NCBI GenBank assembly: GCA_013176395.1
Contig: JABMLP010000024.1
Location: 496,001 to 560,000, forward strand
Source: Venturia oleaginea
Lineage: Eukaryota; Ascomycota; Dothideomycetes; Venturiales; Venturiaceae
Reading direction: 5' to 3'
Length of the DNA: 64,000 nt
The position numbers and the translations under genes were made by a program. Shown here piece by piece: positions 35,065 through 48,566 of this stretch (its first letter is position 1; every line of letters starts with the position of its first letter). The notes under the pieces were generated by a model. It was not told the origin of the DNA and searched no databases. It saw only the letters and a program-made list of their open reading frames with translations.

Positions 35065-37531
35065 TCAATCATCCCTCGAACCCCAGACATTTCTTTCTTC
35101 GCGGAAACTTCCATACTTAGATCCATACTCCGCATGTTCATTCTCCTCATCATAATTCCTGCCCTCCCACTCACTAGAAGAGCCTCCTTGTGCTCCTGAA
35201 AAATCCTCTCCACCCTTCGCATTGCTGCTATCTCCAGCAAATGGTTTATCGAGATTGTGGTTCGTCTCCTCACCGTGCGGTTGTGTGGGTTGTGATCTTC
35301 CAGGCTCGTACCCCTCGCGCACAACTTCATCCTTTCCACCATCTGCACGCCTATAAATGTCACATGTTAGTATGATTGTCACGCCTCTAAGCCTTGGCAT
35401 ACGGGCCGCCGAAAACGGAAGAGGTCCACTCACACAAAATGTTTAGGCTCAGCTTCGTTCCACTCTGAACCACCCTCCTTGCGAGCTCTCACACGCTCGA
35501 TCTCTTCAGCCTCGTGATCCTCAATAACGAGATCTACCAACTGACTTCGATCCGATTTGGCGCCGCTAGAGGAGCTTGATGCTTGCGACGTTAATTTGCT
35601 CAGTAATGGCCGGTGATCCGTTTGCGACTTTGACTTCGATGCTTCGCCGCTACTGGAACTGGCCCGATCCTTGCCTTTATTTGCATGATCTTGGATGTCC
35701 TGTATTCTGCTCTTTCGGCGTTGTTTATTAGCTCGAGTGGGTTGCAGAACATGTCGATTCGTTGATGCAGTAATCATGCTTGGGTCACGATGAAGCACAG
35801 CGTCCCGGTCTGCAGTATGTGCCGTGATAACAGGGTACTGGAGTGCATGTTAGTATCGAATGAAAGCGTTTAGACTTTTGCGATCCCGCCACTGAGGAAA
35901 CCAAGTAACGTGAAATGATGCTTCTTCTACGGCGGCCTCGGAAACTGGATGATGTAGCGCGACAAAAGTACTCACATTCCAGTCGCCAAATTCGAGTGCT
36001 CTCGCATTATCGTATAAACGTTCATCTTCAGGCTCCAAGAAGTGCTCTTCTCCATCCTCTGTCGCACCATATTCGGGTGTGTTGTTCTGAGATTGTTGTT
36101 TGTAACCTTTGCTTGGACTCATCGTTCGCGCACGACTGGAACCAAGAAGTGGCGTCTTGGAGTTGTGTTCCGGCTCCGGTATCCAGTATTTGCCCTTTCC
36201 TCCACGTTCATATCTCATCCCTGCCATCATACGAGCAGTGCGTGATGATGAATCTTCATGCGCGAGGACGTTGTCATGTGCGTCAAAGGCCCGATAGCCG
36301 TATTTCTTCCCACTGAAAGTCTGCTTGGTGTCCTGGATGAGATCGACTGGTCCAAAGGCATCGCGCAGGGCAAATTTGACCGGCATTCTTGCGGAAGAGA
36401 TGGTCGCATCTGCATAGTCGTGCCAGGAGAAAGCATACCAATGTGCTACAGCAAAGAGAGGCATTTCAAAACAGATGAGGGCATCCTGAATAGCAGCCGC
36501 AAGGTTGTCTGCACTGTATCCGGGGACAGAATCAGGGATAGCTCCTAGCCAGACAAGAATGGATAGGAAGAAGCCCTGCCAGTAAGAAGCAAAAATGATG
36601 CCCTTGACACACAAGAACTTTGGCATGGGACGAAAAGGCTTGAGGTCGGCAGACATGCAAACCCAGAACATTGCCAGAGCGTACAAACTGATCGTGATGC
36701 TCAAATTGTAGATCAACCCACTCCACAAGTAGCCTGAGGTCAGGCCAATGTATCCTTCCTTGTATGTGTCCGTTGCCTTCATGATAATGGTCGCTATTGC
36801 TAGTACAGGCTTCATCCAAGCATATTGTAGGATACCGCGCTTTATGGCCAGGAATGTGTGCGGATCCGAGATGTCGACTTTAGGTAGGCAATGATTCATA
36901 GGCCAGAGGTGAGAGACTGGACGTCGGCCATACATCATGATGATCAAGGATCGTTCGCCGCCAATGAAATTGATGAGGAGTTGGAAGAAGGTGTAAATGG
37001 TGAATGCCTAATTCGGTCAGTGTTTTGATAACCGTTCTTCTAGCCAAACAACCTACCTCGTAGACATCTCTGAATGGGTCCACCCAGAACGCAGCTTTTA
37101 TAGATATCAAACTGACCCATGATGCCGCAGAATAGATAGGAACCCTATTACCAGTGAGCTTTCTTACTCTTCTCTGTTCTTCGTTGTTTCCCTGACATCA
37201 AAAGTATGCGGACCTAGATTTCGATTAGTTCGTGGCCCATGGTGATTCGGTGAGATGTCCGTACAACATATCTCTGGAGAAGAGGCTTGCGATAGTTCTT
37301 GCTATGGTTCTATTAGCTGTGAGATGTTGGTAATGACTGTCGTGCCACATACGATTGCAACCATATTGAACTGTGGATTTAATGTTAGAAACATAATGTC
37401 ATATACAGATGCAGTATAGGTACTGACACGCAGGTCAACAAAGTTGCAGCTAAAGCTGACACTCCAGCGACGATGACAACGGCATGCCCAAAACGGGAGC
37501 CTGTTCCTGAGGGAGTTCCATCGCCGGCCAT
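35065..37531 (-). CDS. TMEM184/Ost-alpha-type (DUF300) seven-helix membrane protein, eight exons
   Basis: The DUF300 family includes animal TMEM184 and the organic solute transporter alpha subunit; its role in fungi is not settled. Exons 37428-37531, 37353-37370, 37265-37301, 37197-37213, 37057-37144, 35976-37007, 35434-35837 and 35065-35350 total 1986 nt, or 661 residues, in phase throughout. Family blocks are visible across the joins: NYRKPLLQRYV, then VRILLMVPIYSAASW, DPFRDVYEAFTIYTFFQLLINFIGGE (visible in parts), KPVLAI and FEMPLFAVAHWYAFSW. The last 300 residues are a hydrophilic tail with acidic and Ser-rich runs. Exons 2 and 4 are only 18 and 17 nt. Divergent from CSF1, with 599 bp between starts. 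Exons 1-5 were placed by family sense as well as by splice signals, so they are a little less certain. Confidence 0.9.
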
Positions 37532-38130
37532 CGTGAGGCAGTGATGTGTTGTTTAAGCAGCGAGGAGACTGCCGTGGAGCTGTAGGTACTACCGCATTGC
37601 AAGAAGGGTGTATGTATCGAGGGGCGAGTTGCGATGGTCTTGTTGGGGCGATAGTTAAAGGTCGCGTTTCTTCTGACAGGATGAGGACGATATACCAGCG
37701 ATCATTGGAACTCGGAGCTGGCTTTTCCCGGGTGAGAACAATCAAGGTCTTATGAAGGGAACGGGAGGGGTCTTATACAACTCATTAAGTTTAAGCCAGA
37801 CTTGATTCTAGTGGTTCAGTCGCGAGTAATGTGCTGGTAGAGCAGCAATACACGAGCACGAGCCCTGGTCCCGGCTAGAGAATGGTCGGGATACCCAGAA
37901 CAATTACAATTATATGCCGAACACCGCGACAACTCACCATACGTCTATACCCCCTTCGCCAGGAAAGTCCCCGTCCCCGTCTACCACCGCCTTCAACCCT
38001 GGAATGTCCTAATCCTGCTCCTCGAGCTCTCAAGTCCAACATGCGAGGAGCTGCCCACGATTCCTACATCAGCTTCACATGGAGACGGAGACTTAACATC
38101 GTCACTGCCGAAGTGCCGTAGAACACACCA
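37532..38130. promoter_or_regulatory. Shared promoter region between the TMEM184-type gene and CSF1
   Basis: The starts of two divergent genes are 599 bp apart with no gene between them. Pyrimidine-rich plus-strand sequence around 37940-38020 (ccccttcgcc; ccgtccccgt) may mark the CSF1 core promoter. No specific factor site was identified. Confidence 0.45.
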
Positions 38131-41100
38131 ATGGCCCTTGTTTCGCAACCGCTGAGCGCACCTAATGATTTTAATTGGGTTTTGTTACTCGAGCTTATTA
38201 TCTGCGGCATCCTGTGAGCAAACCTACTGCTTGTTCATGAGTACCCACCCTATGTGAACTGACAACTATCTCCAGCTCCATCTTCTTCCTCGGATATCTG
38301 GACCGTCTCATCGCCACTGTTATATCCTATGTCATTCGAGCTTATACCTGGAGGTCATTCCACGCGTACATCGACATCCAGGCCCTCCAGCTCTCCTTGC
38401 TTGGTGGGAGAATCTTCTTCAAGGACCTTCGATACCACGCCCACAACGAGACAATCGTCGTCCATTCCGGTTATATCACATGGAACTATTGGGTCCGGAA
38501 GGTCAGAGACGCCCAAATATTTACAGAGCATGCCAAGACCGGGAAGAGGAAGAATTCTGGCATCTCGTTGGGGACCAGAAGTACAAGTTTGGGAAGTGAG
38601 GAGAGTGGAGGAGAGCCATCGACCAAGACTTTGCCATGTCGAGTAACAATCCATTTGGAAGGAGTGCAGGCATTCCTCTATAATCGGAGTCCGTTATACG
38701 ATGCCATCATCGAACACATCTACAAAGCGACGGATCCGGATGGTTCCTCAGCGTCCGTAGGTGATGAGCCCGAAGCTTCCACCACCAGTTTTGACCTGGT
38801 CAAAACCGCAACTTGCGCCTTCAGCAAGCTAGAAAACAGGTTCAGGAAATGCAAGAAGCAAGATGCGACAACTGCAAATGGTTATATGGGCGACAATCCG
38901 GACAAATACATGGCTGTAAAGGATGTTTCGTTTGAAAAGCCCAAGCTTCCCTCTTGGTTGCAGTTATTTCCAATACAGGTCAGATGTAAAACCGCAGCGG
39001 CTGTGCTTGGGAATGAAAATACGAAATCAATCATCACGTTAAAAGTCGATGGCGCCAGTGGTACGTTTGATGCAGGGCATGCTGGTCCGCTAGACGTTTA
39101 CAAGCTGCTGTTTGAGTTCGATTTTGAGCATCCTGTTCTACGGATGAGGCCGAACCTGGACTTCAAAGAAAACCAATTGACAACAGCCGTGATTTTGAAA
39201 AAGGAAGGTCTCAATCCACCGGACAGGAAAACTGCGGAGAAGGCGGCTACCAAAGAGGCGAACAAGAGGTCCTGGACCAGTGGCTTCCCATTCTCATTCA
39301 AGAAGAAAAACAGCTCGACCGACTCTGTTCGGGCTACAACTGCAGCCGGAGGAAGCAAAGAGATTCCGTTGAGCATACTATCTGCCGTTCCCGGACAAGA
39401 GCGTTGGCAAGGTCTCACGAGATATATGGATGACGACCTCAACGATGGACATGATGAATGGGACGCTGTCGAGTACGGCAAATCAACCACGATTGCTGAT
39501 TGTCCTCAAATTGGCATGACCTTTTACTGGGACATACCAGGCCCTGTGCCAGAAGCACAAGGGAGTTTGGGAGAGAAGTTTGATGCGAATGATGGTGATA
39601 TCAATGGTTCATCTCCACCTGAATATGGCCTTGATCTGCGAATTCACGGCGGAAACATTGTGTATGGTCCCTGGGCTGATCGACAGCGAGCAAATTTCCA
39701 ATCGATATTCTTTCCGGGCACCTGCGCCGATACGATTCCAGCCCCAAAACTGCATCCCGGCGAGCCTCGAGTCCCAACTATCTTCAAACTGTTTCTAAGC
39801 GTTGAGGATGAGATAACCCTTCGAATTCCCGTGCGCGAACCGTCAAAAGATCAAGAATGGAAAGGGCGCGCGGATATAGTGACAGGTAAGAAGGCTGACA
39901 GCACCAATGGCCGCAAGAGCAAGGGCAGAGGCAAGAGAAAATCGTTCTGGCGCTGGAGAGACAAAGGAGCACACACTGCAAATGTCCGCCCATTTGCTTG
40001 GTTGGACATCAAGCTCTCAGCGGACTCCACCGTCAGCTATAGTATGGACATGGTCGCCAGGCCACGGGGCTATCAGAGCGACGTGAGCGTGGAAATTCGT
40101 GGCCTTGAGATATCGACTAGCATCAATCATGGTCTGCTTTGGCGGTCTGGAGTCACGACTGTGGCTTGCGATACGTCAGTTCCGTTGGGTTGGAATGCCT
40201 TGCGAGAATGGAAGTTCGACATTGTCAATGACGACCTGGAATTGTACATTCTACGAGATCATCTGTTCTTGATTACTGATGTCATTGCTGACTGGGGAGC
40301 TGGCCCACTTCCTGAGTACTTCACTTTCACCCCGTTTCGCTACCTTCTCAACGTCGTGTTTCGCAACTTTAAACTCTTTCTCAACACCAACAACAACAAC
40401 ATCATCGACGACCCCGCTGATCGAGACAAAAACGAATTCGTTATCCTGTTTGGAAGTGAGCTGCGCGGAGATGTCACAATACCACTGGAGAAGTTTCGTC
40501 CAGTTCACAATGAGATATTCTTCGATATATCTGTACAAAATTTCGGTCTCCAACTGCTTCTCAGTCCTCGAAATGCTGTGGCCGCCTTCCTTGGTTCCAA
40601 CACCATATTGCAGCTGGATGAAATATCTTTCAAGGGCAGTCATGCTTACTACTCTCAAACATCTTCCGAGCTCACCGATCGGTTAACGTTCAAAATTCAC
40701 GGATCAAAGATGAAGATGTTCCTGTTCGGATTTGTCATAGATCGACTGATGACCCTCAAAGAAAACTACTTCGGTGAAGACCTACGCTTTAACACCTATG
40801 ATGAATTCAAGAAACAAGCGTTGTCGAAGAAGACCCTGGCTCCCGAGGCCGATGCTAAAGCCCAGCAAATGAACCGCTCGAACGAACTAGACGTCATTTT
40901 GATCATCTCAATTGAGGGTATCAGAGCCATAATCCCCGCAAATCTTTACAGCACAGATGAAAGCGTGACCGTCCAGGTGCCCTATGCTTCAGCAGATTTG
41001 CGACTCAACAGCTACTACATGGACGTCCAAGTCGACTTCAGTCCGATGACCGTGTCACATAGTACCACTGTCGAATCAAATAAGAAGTCCCATACTTCCA

Positions 41101-44100
41101 CAAATCGTACTGAGATCTTCATTGAGTCAGCTGCTATGTGTGGTCACCGCCTATTTGGACTCGCTCCACTTGAGCCGACCTATCTCTGTATTTGGGATGT
41201 AGACCTTGGAGACGTCTATGGCGAATGTTCAAGCAACTTCGTGGAGATATTCAGCCGGGCTATACAGTGCTTGTCTTTCAGTATTGACGATGATGAGAAC
41301 AACATGAGACAAGAAACGCCCCTAGTCATACCTGATATGACCTACCTTCGTGTCAAAACGAGTGTGGTCAAATTGTGGGTCCACGTCGAAGCGGATGCTC
41401 TTCTGATCAGTCTTGCCCCTATTGCTTTGGACTTCAACGATCGGGCTACTGAAAAACACTCGATATGTGTAAAGGCATTCGCACCAGAATTAATGGTTTC
41501 TTGCGTGAATGCAAATTCAGCCTCTCGGCATCGTACGCGCCATGGCGAACATGATCCTGTTGAGACACACGCGTGCTTGCGAACTTCGGTCTCTGTTACG
41601 CTGCTACAACGGAAGGTTGGGTTTGCAACAGAGTTTCAAAAACAGCAAGACCATCTGCTGCGCCATGATTTTCGGACACGCCGTGTGCCGTTCCTGTTGA
41701 TTGGCCGCCATGCAATGGCATCCTCCCAGGTGCTCCCGAAAACCCACGACGCCCCAGCTCTGATCTATCCACCGATTCCAGATCCTTTGGAAGTCAATGA
41801 CGCGTCCAGCGTAGATAGCGATTCTCTTCGGCCCCCACTTCATCCGTTGAGGTCAGCCTCTTCAACTACTGTTTCGTCTTTTCCACCCTCTGTTCGATCG
41901 AGGTCGTTGAAACGCAGCTCTCGAGCTTCTTTGGCATCCTCCATTCGCAGAAAACCATTTTCTACTTCACGATCACACGTTCTAGCCTCAAAACCGAAGG
42001 GACAAGAGAGCGATCGAGATCGTCATGATATTTTGGGCGACCAAGAGCGCAAACAAAGAGGATTAGCGCCATCATCCGTGGCATTTTCCAACCCTTTGAC
42101 AGCACCATATTTCCCCCTCCAAAATGTCGAACCTGATGATTCTGACCTACCGCCCATACTCTCCAGGTCTATGGACACTCCCAGCGGCAATGTGCACGGC
42201 TTCGTGGGGTCGTCCGAATCGGATCGAGATGATAATACATCATACATGAGTTTAATCGTGTCTCTAGAACCTGGAATTCAATGCTTCGTGAAGCCACAAT
42301 TCATAAATGCGGTCGCCAATCTCGTCGATCGCCTGCAACCAAAGACACCCGAAAACCTGCTTGACTTCATTCAAAGTGATGTCATGACTAGGATACTCGA
42401 GCTAGGCAGGAGGAAGAGGGGCATTGGACAGTCGGTAGAAATGTCTCTCGGGATACCCACTGTTGCTGTTCGATTTCTTAACGATATCACTGGATTGGAA
42501 CAAGGAGGAAGAACACAGTCCACTGTTGACCAGTACGACCTTGACATATCTCGGCTGGCCCTAATTGGACGACATACAACACCTCCGGCAAAGACTTCAG
42601 ACGACAGCATATCTTTACAGCGAAATACTCCGGTGGCTACCGATCCACTTGACACTGTATCACTGCTGCACTGCACGGTGGAGTCCATCGCTGTGGCAGT
42701 GAAGGAGCGGCCGCTTTCTTCTAGTCCTGTCGAGCTTGGCATCCGAGTACAAATCGATGACATCCTCCTCTGGATGGCTCTAGCATCAAAGAGCTCCATC
42801 AATCTCACGTTCAGAGACCTCGAGGTTGCCACGGCAGGCAACAGACTCGAATCTCTAGCCGCAATCGCGCATAGATCAGTGCATCTTGTCAATGAATACG
42901 CAGTCATATTTGCGTCCTTACTAGCACATACAAACGAACGACTGCAGTATCTCATCTTCAGTCTCGCAGTAGGAGGCGATGCCATTCCTGATCCACCTTT
43001 TCTTTTGGCAACGGGCTTACGAATAGATGATCAGCCCGATCATCTACGTCACCAAGATTCCTGGAAAATTATTTCTCGTCTGCGGCATATCTATCGCGAA
43101 TTGCCAAAAGATGTTCGACAAAACTTGGACGCCACATGTTGTCAGAATCATGCTCTTTGTCCCGAAAACGCACGATCATTGGTCATTACCAGCTTTGAAC
43201 GCTGGCAAACTTTGGAGTTCAGGGACATCAACACAAGTTTCATCGTCCAAGATCTGTACGGGGATCCAAGCACGGGGTCTCTTGGCCAGAACAGCGGTCC
43301 TTTGGAGGTTGGCGTTCGATCGTCCGCTGTTCGGATTGTGATCGATCCGGGTCCAAAGCAATCTGATCTGACAATCGACCTGCTTTCTTTCAATCTCGCG
43401 TCCTCTCCTCCTTCAAGCCCTTCCGGCTTGATGCTATCTCCGCATGGCGAAAATCCGCGAGAGGATACATTGATGGAGATCAGCTCCACGGCGGTCTCAC
43501 TTTCTGTACATTGGGAGATCATCGAACTCATCGAGACCGCCATCAATCTTACAAGCAGAGGTGCCACTCTCCAGGCAATTGATCCTGACCCAAACCGTCC
43601 ACTGCTTAACCATGAAAATGATGGGTTCTGGCGACAAATTCAAGCCGTTGTCGCCATCGGAGATGCCGCATTCCAAATCACGACTCCGAATGTCAGAGCT
43701 TTGGCGGCTTCAAAACGCCTGCGAACATCACTTGTTGTTACTGACAAGTCTTCGAGTGGAGATGGTCTGATTTTCAGTGCGCTTCTTCACGCAGCAGCTG
43801 CTCGTACCGAATTTCGTTCCCACGACAAATTATTAGCACAGCTCGCGTCACAATTGCCCAATCTTTATGTCTCAAAGAGCACACCAAGCAAGACCTCCGC
43901 GGACTGCGAAGAATGGAAAGTGGCTGGAACATGTGCGAGTGTCTTTGTTCAGAGCACTGAGGAGTTGCTGAGTATCATCGAGACTGCAGACCTTCTCGTT
44001 CGGCATGAAGTATCGACCTTAAAAGACAAGTTTTGGAAGGAAAATTTGGCCATAGTGCCCACAACACCAACACAGTCTTCTCCGACTAGTCAGTCCATAC

Positions 44101-47100
44101 CCAAAGTCACGGTGGCATTGCTCATGGATGCCTATCGAGTACAAATTGCTCTTCTTCCGAAGCTGAAATACTCGCTGTCCGGCACGGTGGGCAGAGTATC
44201 TGTAGCTCCAAACCTGCACCAACTTTTATCCTTGACCGTCGACCTGGATATTAACAGCCATGTCCACGAATTGATCAGCCATGATCATACAGGCGACCAC
44301 ACTATATCTGCGTTTGAGATGCCTCCAATAAACGCTCATGTGCAGGTACATCAGACGCCTGAAAGAATTGACATCTCAGTCACGTCTATTATCGAGTCCA
44401 TTGTCCTCGAAGCTTCATCCATTCATGGCCTACTTACCACTTTCAGCCAGCCCGAGGTGTCTAGCACTATTCGTGCGATCACGGCTGATTTCGAGACTCT
44501 CAAGCAAGATATTGACCGAGCTTTCCCACCATCGATTGTTCGATCGTCGGCCCTCGAGACTTCTGTGGAGCAAAAGATAGCATACAACGTCGCCTTCACA
44601 CTGGCTGGCATCCAAATCAAGGCAGACGCGCCTGGCAAACTTCCTGACGCCGGTACTGCTCGTCTATTCGTCGGTATCAATTGTCTACAGCTAAATGCGT
44701 GCAACTTGACAGCAGATAAGAATCATGTCCTACCTATACCTGAAGTGCATGCTCAGCTCCGGCAATTCTTCTTCGAGCTTCGTATTTCTGACCAGAAAGG
44801 AACCCGAAGCTGCGGTAATGTGACACTATCAGCTGCTGCTCACGTCACCCTGAAAAGCATTAGGCATGGCCAGCCCAAGCGGCAGTACAAGGCAAATGTG
44901 GATGGCATCATCGTCAATCTATTTGCGGAGACGGCTTCGGCTGTTGTGGACGTCCTTAATCACTTGCAGGATAGGATCAAAGACATTGATTTCTCCCGCG
45001 AAAGAAAATATCTTGAAAGGCTTCGTCAACCAAATCGAAAGCCTTCGAGCTTTCTCAAAGAGTCTATTTACTCCGAGTCGAGTGGCTCAAGCGGTCTCTT
45101 CACGTCAGCGTTTCAGGTCGCACTTCGAGGTATTCAAATCAGCTGGATCGTGGGCAACTCGGTTCCTGCATTCTCAGGCTACGAGAGTGAAGATCTTGTC
45201 CTTGCTGTTAGCATGATCGACTTGTCGTCAGTGTCGGAGAGTTCTTCCCGATTGTCGATTCTTGGTGTGCAACTGCAAACAGTGCCGGGGAGCCAGGTAG
45301 ACAAGACCAGGAGATCACTCAACTCTGCCCTCTTGCCTGAGATGGTCTTCAATGTCGGATATACCTCCACTGAGGAGGAACGCAAAATGTCTTTCACAGC
45401 AAAAGGAACCTCTTTGGAGGTTCTTTTGGACACAAGGTTCATGCTTCCTGTCAATTTATTACAGCGATCCATCGGGCTAGCATTCGACAAATTCCAGGAA
45501 GCCACTGCTTCTTGGGAAATGGCGCCAACCGCGACAGGTGCCCAAAGGAAAAATCCATTCGGCGACAAGCGACTCTCCTCGTTTCTAGTAGATGCCGATT
45601 TCGCTGGTGCAAAGATTCACCTGCAAGGAGGTGGTCGATCGTATAGATCTGCGTCGAGCACAAATGAACCCCATCAGGGTCGGTACGGTCAATTCTCGGG
45701 CCAAGACAGTGACGGAGGTGCAACTTTGACCACTCCCGGCCTGGCGCTAAAAGTCGAATACAAAGACACAGGGCACGACTCGTCACTCAGTGCAGAGTTG
45801 AATGTTAGCGGCTCTTCGAACACTTTGACCCCGACCCTAGTTCCTCTCATTCTCGAAATATCCGACAGTGTCAAGACGATTGTAGCCGAAAGCGACAATG
45901 CGGTAGTGAAGATTGAAAGCAAACCTCAGGCGCCACTCATAGATCAAGAGCTTCTCACCACGGATCCAAGCAAACTTCTGGGCGGCACGACCGTCAACCT
46001 TGGAGTACGGATCTGTAGGCAGGAATTCAGCCTGAGTTGTCAGCCCATAGCGCGTGTCGCTGCCTCTGCTCATGTTGGGGATATTTACATCACCGCAAAT
46101 AGTGTCAAGGCGGGCGAACATGATCATTTTATCTCTGTCTCTGCCAATCTGGAAAACATTCAGGCATCGATCCAGCACATCTACTCAAGAGAGTCAACAT
46201 TCAGCTTCGACGTTCAGTCCATCGTTCTGACCATGATGAACAGCAAACATCTCAGCGGGACTGCCGGAATGTCTGCAGCTCTCCGAATTTACCCTATGAA
46301 AACGCAGATCAATGCTCGACAATTGCAAGACTTTCTTCTCTTCAGGGAAATCTGGGTTCCACCCGAGATTCGAAGATCTAGTCCACCACCAGCGCACAGT
46401 TCTGCCGAGCCTCAGGATTATCTAGTCGCGCGCTACCAGCAAGTCACAAGTGCTGCGGCTTTTCCTTGGACAGCTACAGTTTCTATTGCAGAACTGAGGA
46501 TCGATCTCGACATGGGCCAAGCCATTGGAAAGTCAACCTTGCTCATTGACGATCTCTGGGCGTCATCGCGCAAAGACTCGAACTGGGAACAGAATCTGTG
46601 CGTTGGGGTTGGCAAGGTCGGCATAGACAGTACCGGCCGAATGAGTGGCTTTGTCGAGCTTGCTGGTCTCAAGGTCCGCACTATGATCGCCTGGCCTCAG
46701 CACTCGGATGGCTATCGCCAAACTCCCACAATTCAAGCTTCGGCAGGTTTCCAACGACTTCGGCTTAAGGCAGCATTTGACTATATGGCTTTCGCCATTG
46801 CCGATATTTCTTCGTTCGACTTCCTGATGTATAACGTCAGACCAGACAGCCCGGACGAGAAAGACAGACTTGTCGCGCTTCTCGATGGTGACAAAGTCAA
46901 CGTTTTCTTAACTGCTCACAGCGCCTCACAATGTATGGGATTGTATCAAGCCTTCGAACGGCTCGTCGAAGAAAATCAAAAGGCTTACGAGCAGTCATTG
47001 AAGGACATCGAGAAATTCTTGCGACGACAATCTGCTATCGTGCCCACACGGTTCGGGCCGAAGGTATTGGAAGAATTTGGAAAGGAAGACAAGAAAAAGG

Positions 47101-47987
47101 ACGAAACAATGTTGATGGCACCGATTACCCTGTACACGGACGTCGTGGTGACACTCAAAACCATCAACGTTGGAGTTTTCCCCAGTGCCTTCTTCGATAA
47201 CCAAGTTTTCCTCATCGAAGCCTCGGATGTGCAAGCTCGGTTTGCTGCAACATTGGACAAGGGTAAAATCCACACCGGGCTTGGAATGACATTAGGCCAA
47301 CTTCAAGTCGCTCTCACGTCAGTTGCGAAGCCTACAGGTCCAAAGACATTACCAGAGATCACCATTGACGATGTTGTGAACAATGTAACGGACGCCCGCG
47401 GTGGCACAATCCTGAGAGTCCCCAAAGTCATCGCTTCGATGCAGACATGGCAAGCACCGACCTCGTACCAGATCGAGTACATCTTCAAGAGCGAATTTCT
47501 TGGCAAGGTCGACGTTGGGTGGAATTATTCCCGCATTTCCTTCATTAGGAATATGTACGACACCCACGCTCGAAATTTGGCCTCTCGTCTAGGAAAACCG
47601 CTCCCCGAATCCGCGGTCAAAATCACAGCGGGACAGCCAGGCCATAGCTATGATCCTCCCACCTCCACATCAGGGACTTCGGACTCTCCCTCCTCGGCCC
47701 CTTTGACAGTCAAACAAGAAGCGGATTTGGAAAAAGAGAAACAAGAGGAGAAAATTACGGCCGTGGTCAATGTCCCACAGAGCAAGTACTCGTACACACC
47801 ACTCGAACCTCCAATCATTGAGACGCCACAATTGAGAGACATGGGGGAGGCGACACCGCCGTTGGAGTGGATTGGACTGCATCGCGAAAAGCTGCCCAAT
47901 GTTACGCATCAGATCGTTATTGTTGCGTTGCTGGGTGTTGCGAAGGAAGTCGAGGATGCTTACGGCAGGATCTTGGGGAACACGTAA
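38131..47987 (+). CDS. CSF1: CSF1, bridge-like lipid transfer protein of the ER and contact sites
   Basis: Csf1 is the fungal member of the BLTP1 (KIAA1109/Tweek) family: very long rod-like proteins with a hydrophobic groove that move lipids between membranes; yeast csf1 mutants ferment poorly in the cold. Exon 38131-38213 joins 38276-47987 over a 62-bp intron for 3264 residues. The start MALVSQPLSAPNDFNW leads to one N-terminal membrane segment (about 18-50, VLLLELIICGILSIFFLGY) and then the family start QALQLSLLGGRIFFKDLRYH. A long series of beta-rich repeats follows. Ser-rich disordered linkers lie near 41.8-42.2 kb and at the C-terminus. The second exon is uninterrupted for 9.7 kb in a genome where most genes are split. 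Several antisense frames of 100-200 residues are shadows. Confidence 0.95.
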
Positions 47988-48566
47988 AATGTGACGTTTT
48001 CTCTTTTTGGCATTGCAATGCGCGACGTTTCTGGAGCGTTCTTTCTTTTAAGATATGACAGGGTGTCGATTTGCATGTATACCATGATGTATACCCAAGG
48101 CGTTTGTGTATGTTAGTGCTACGAAGCTCTTGATGAACCGAGCACGTGATAGCAGAGAGAAGAAACTTGTACACCTCGGTGACTTTATCCCGTATCCCGT
48201 CTTTCTAATGCCATGTATGTGTAGACGGGAACTCAACTACTGTTTATATCAACGTCACCACCTTTTTATCTCGAGTGCCTTCCTTTTTGGGAAGTATCTC
48301 GAGATCGTCAATGCACCTCGGTCCTTGGCTGGGCCTATCTATGTATGGACCAATCAACGGCTTCTGTAATCTGGAATTCCCATCTGGGGGATGTTGGACA
48401 AACTGTTGATCTCATACACGGGGGATGCACGTGCTTGGCCGACGGGAGGATCATGGTGTTCTTACCGTTGAGCCCTTTGTATATCTTTCATTGTCTTTTT
48501 GACTTCACCTTTTCCAAGTTTCAGCTTAGTTTCCGTCTAGGGTGTGGTATTAACGCCTGAAGCGAG
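47988..48566. other. Intergenic, no gene seen
   Basis: This holds the CSF1 3' region and the promoter of the M28 peptidase, which lie in the same orientation 579 bp apart. Frames here are below 90 codons and uninformative. Confidence 0.6.

Noticed and set aside
42371..42985. 204-codon minus-strand frame
   Set aside because: Antisense to the CSF1 coding exon.
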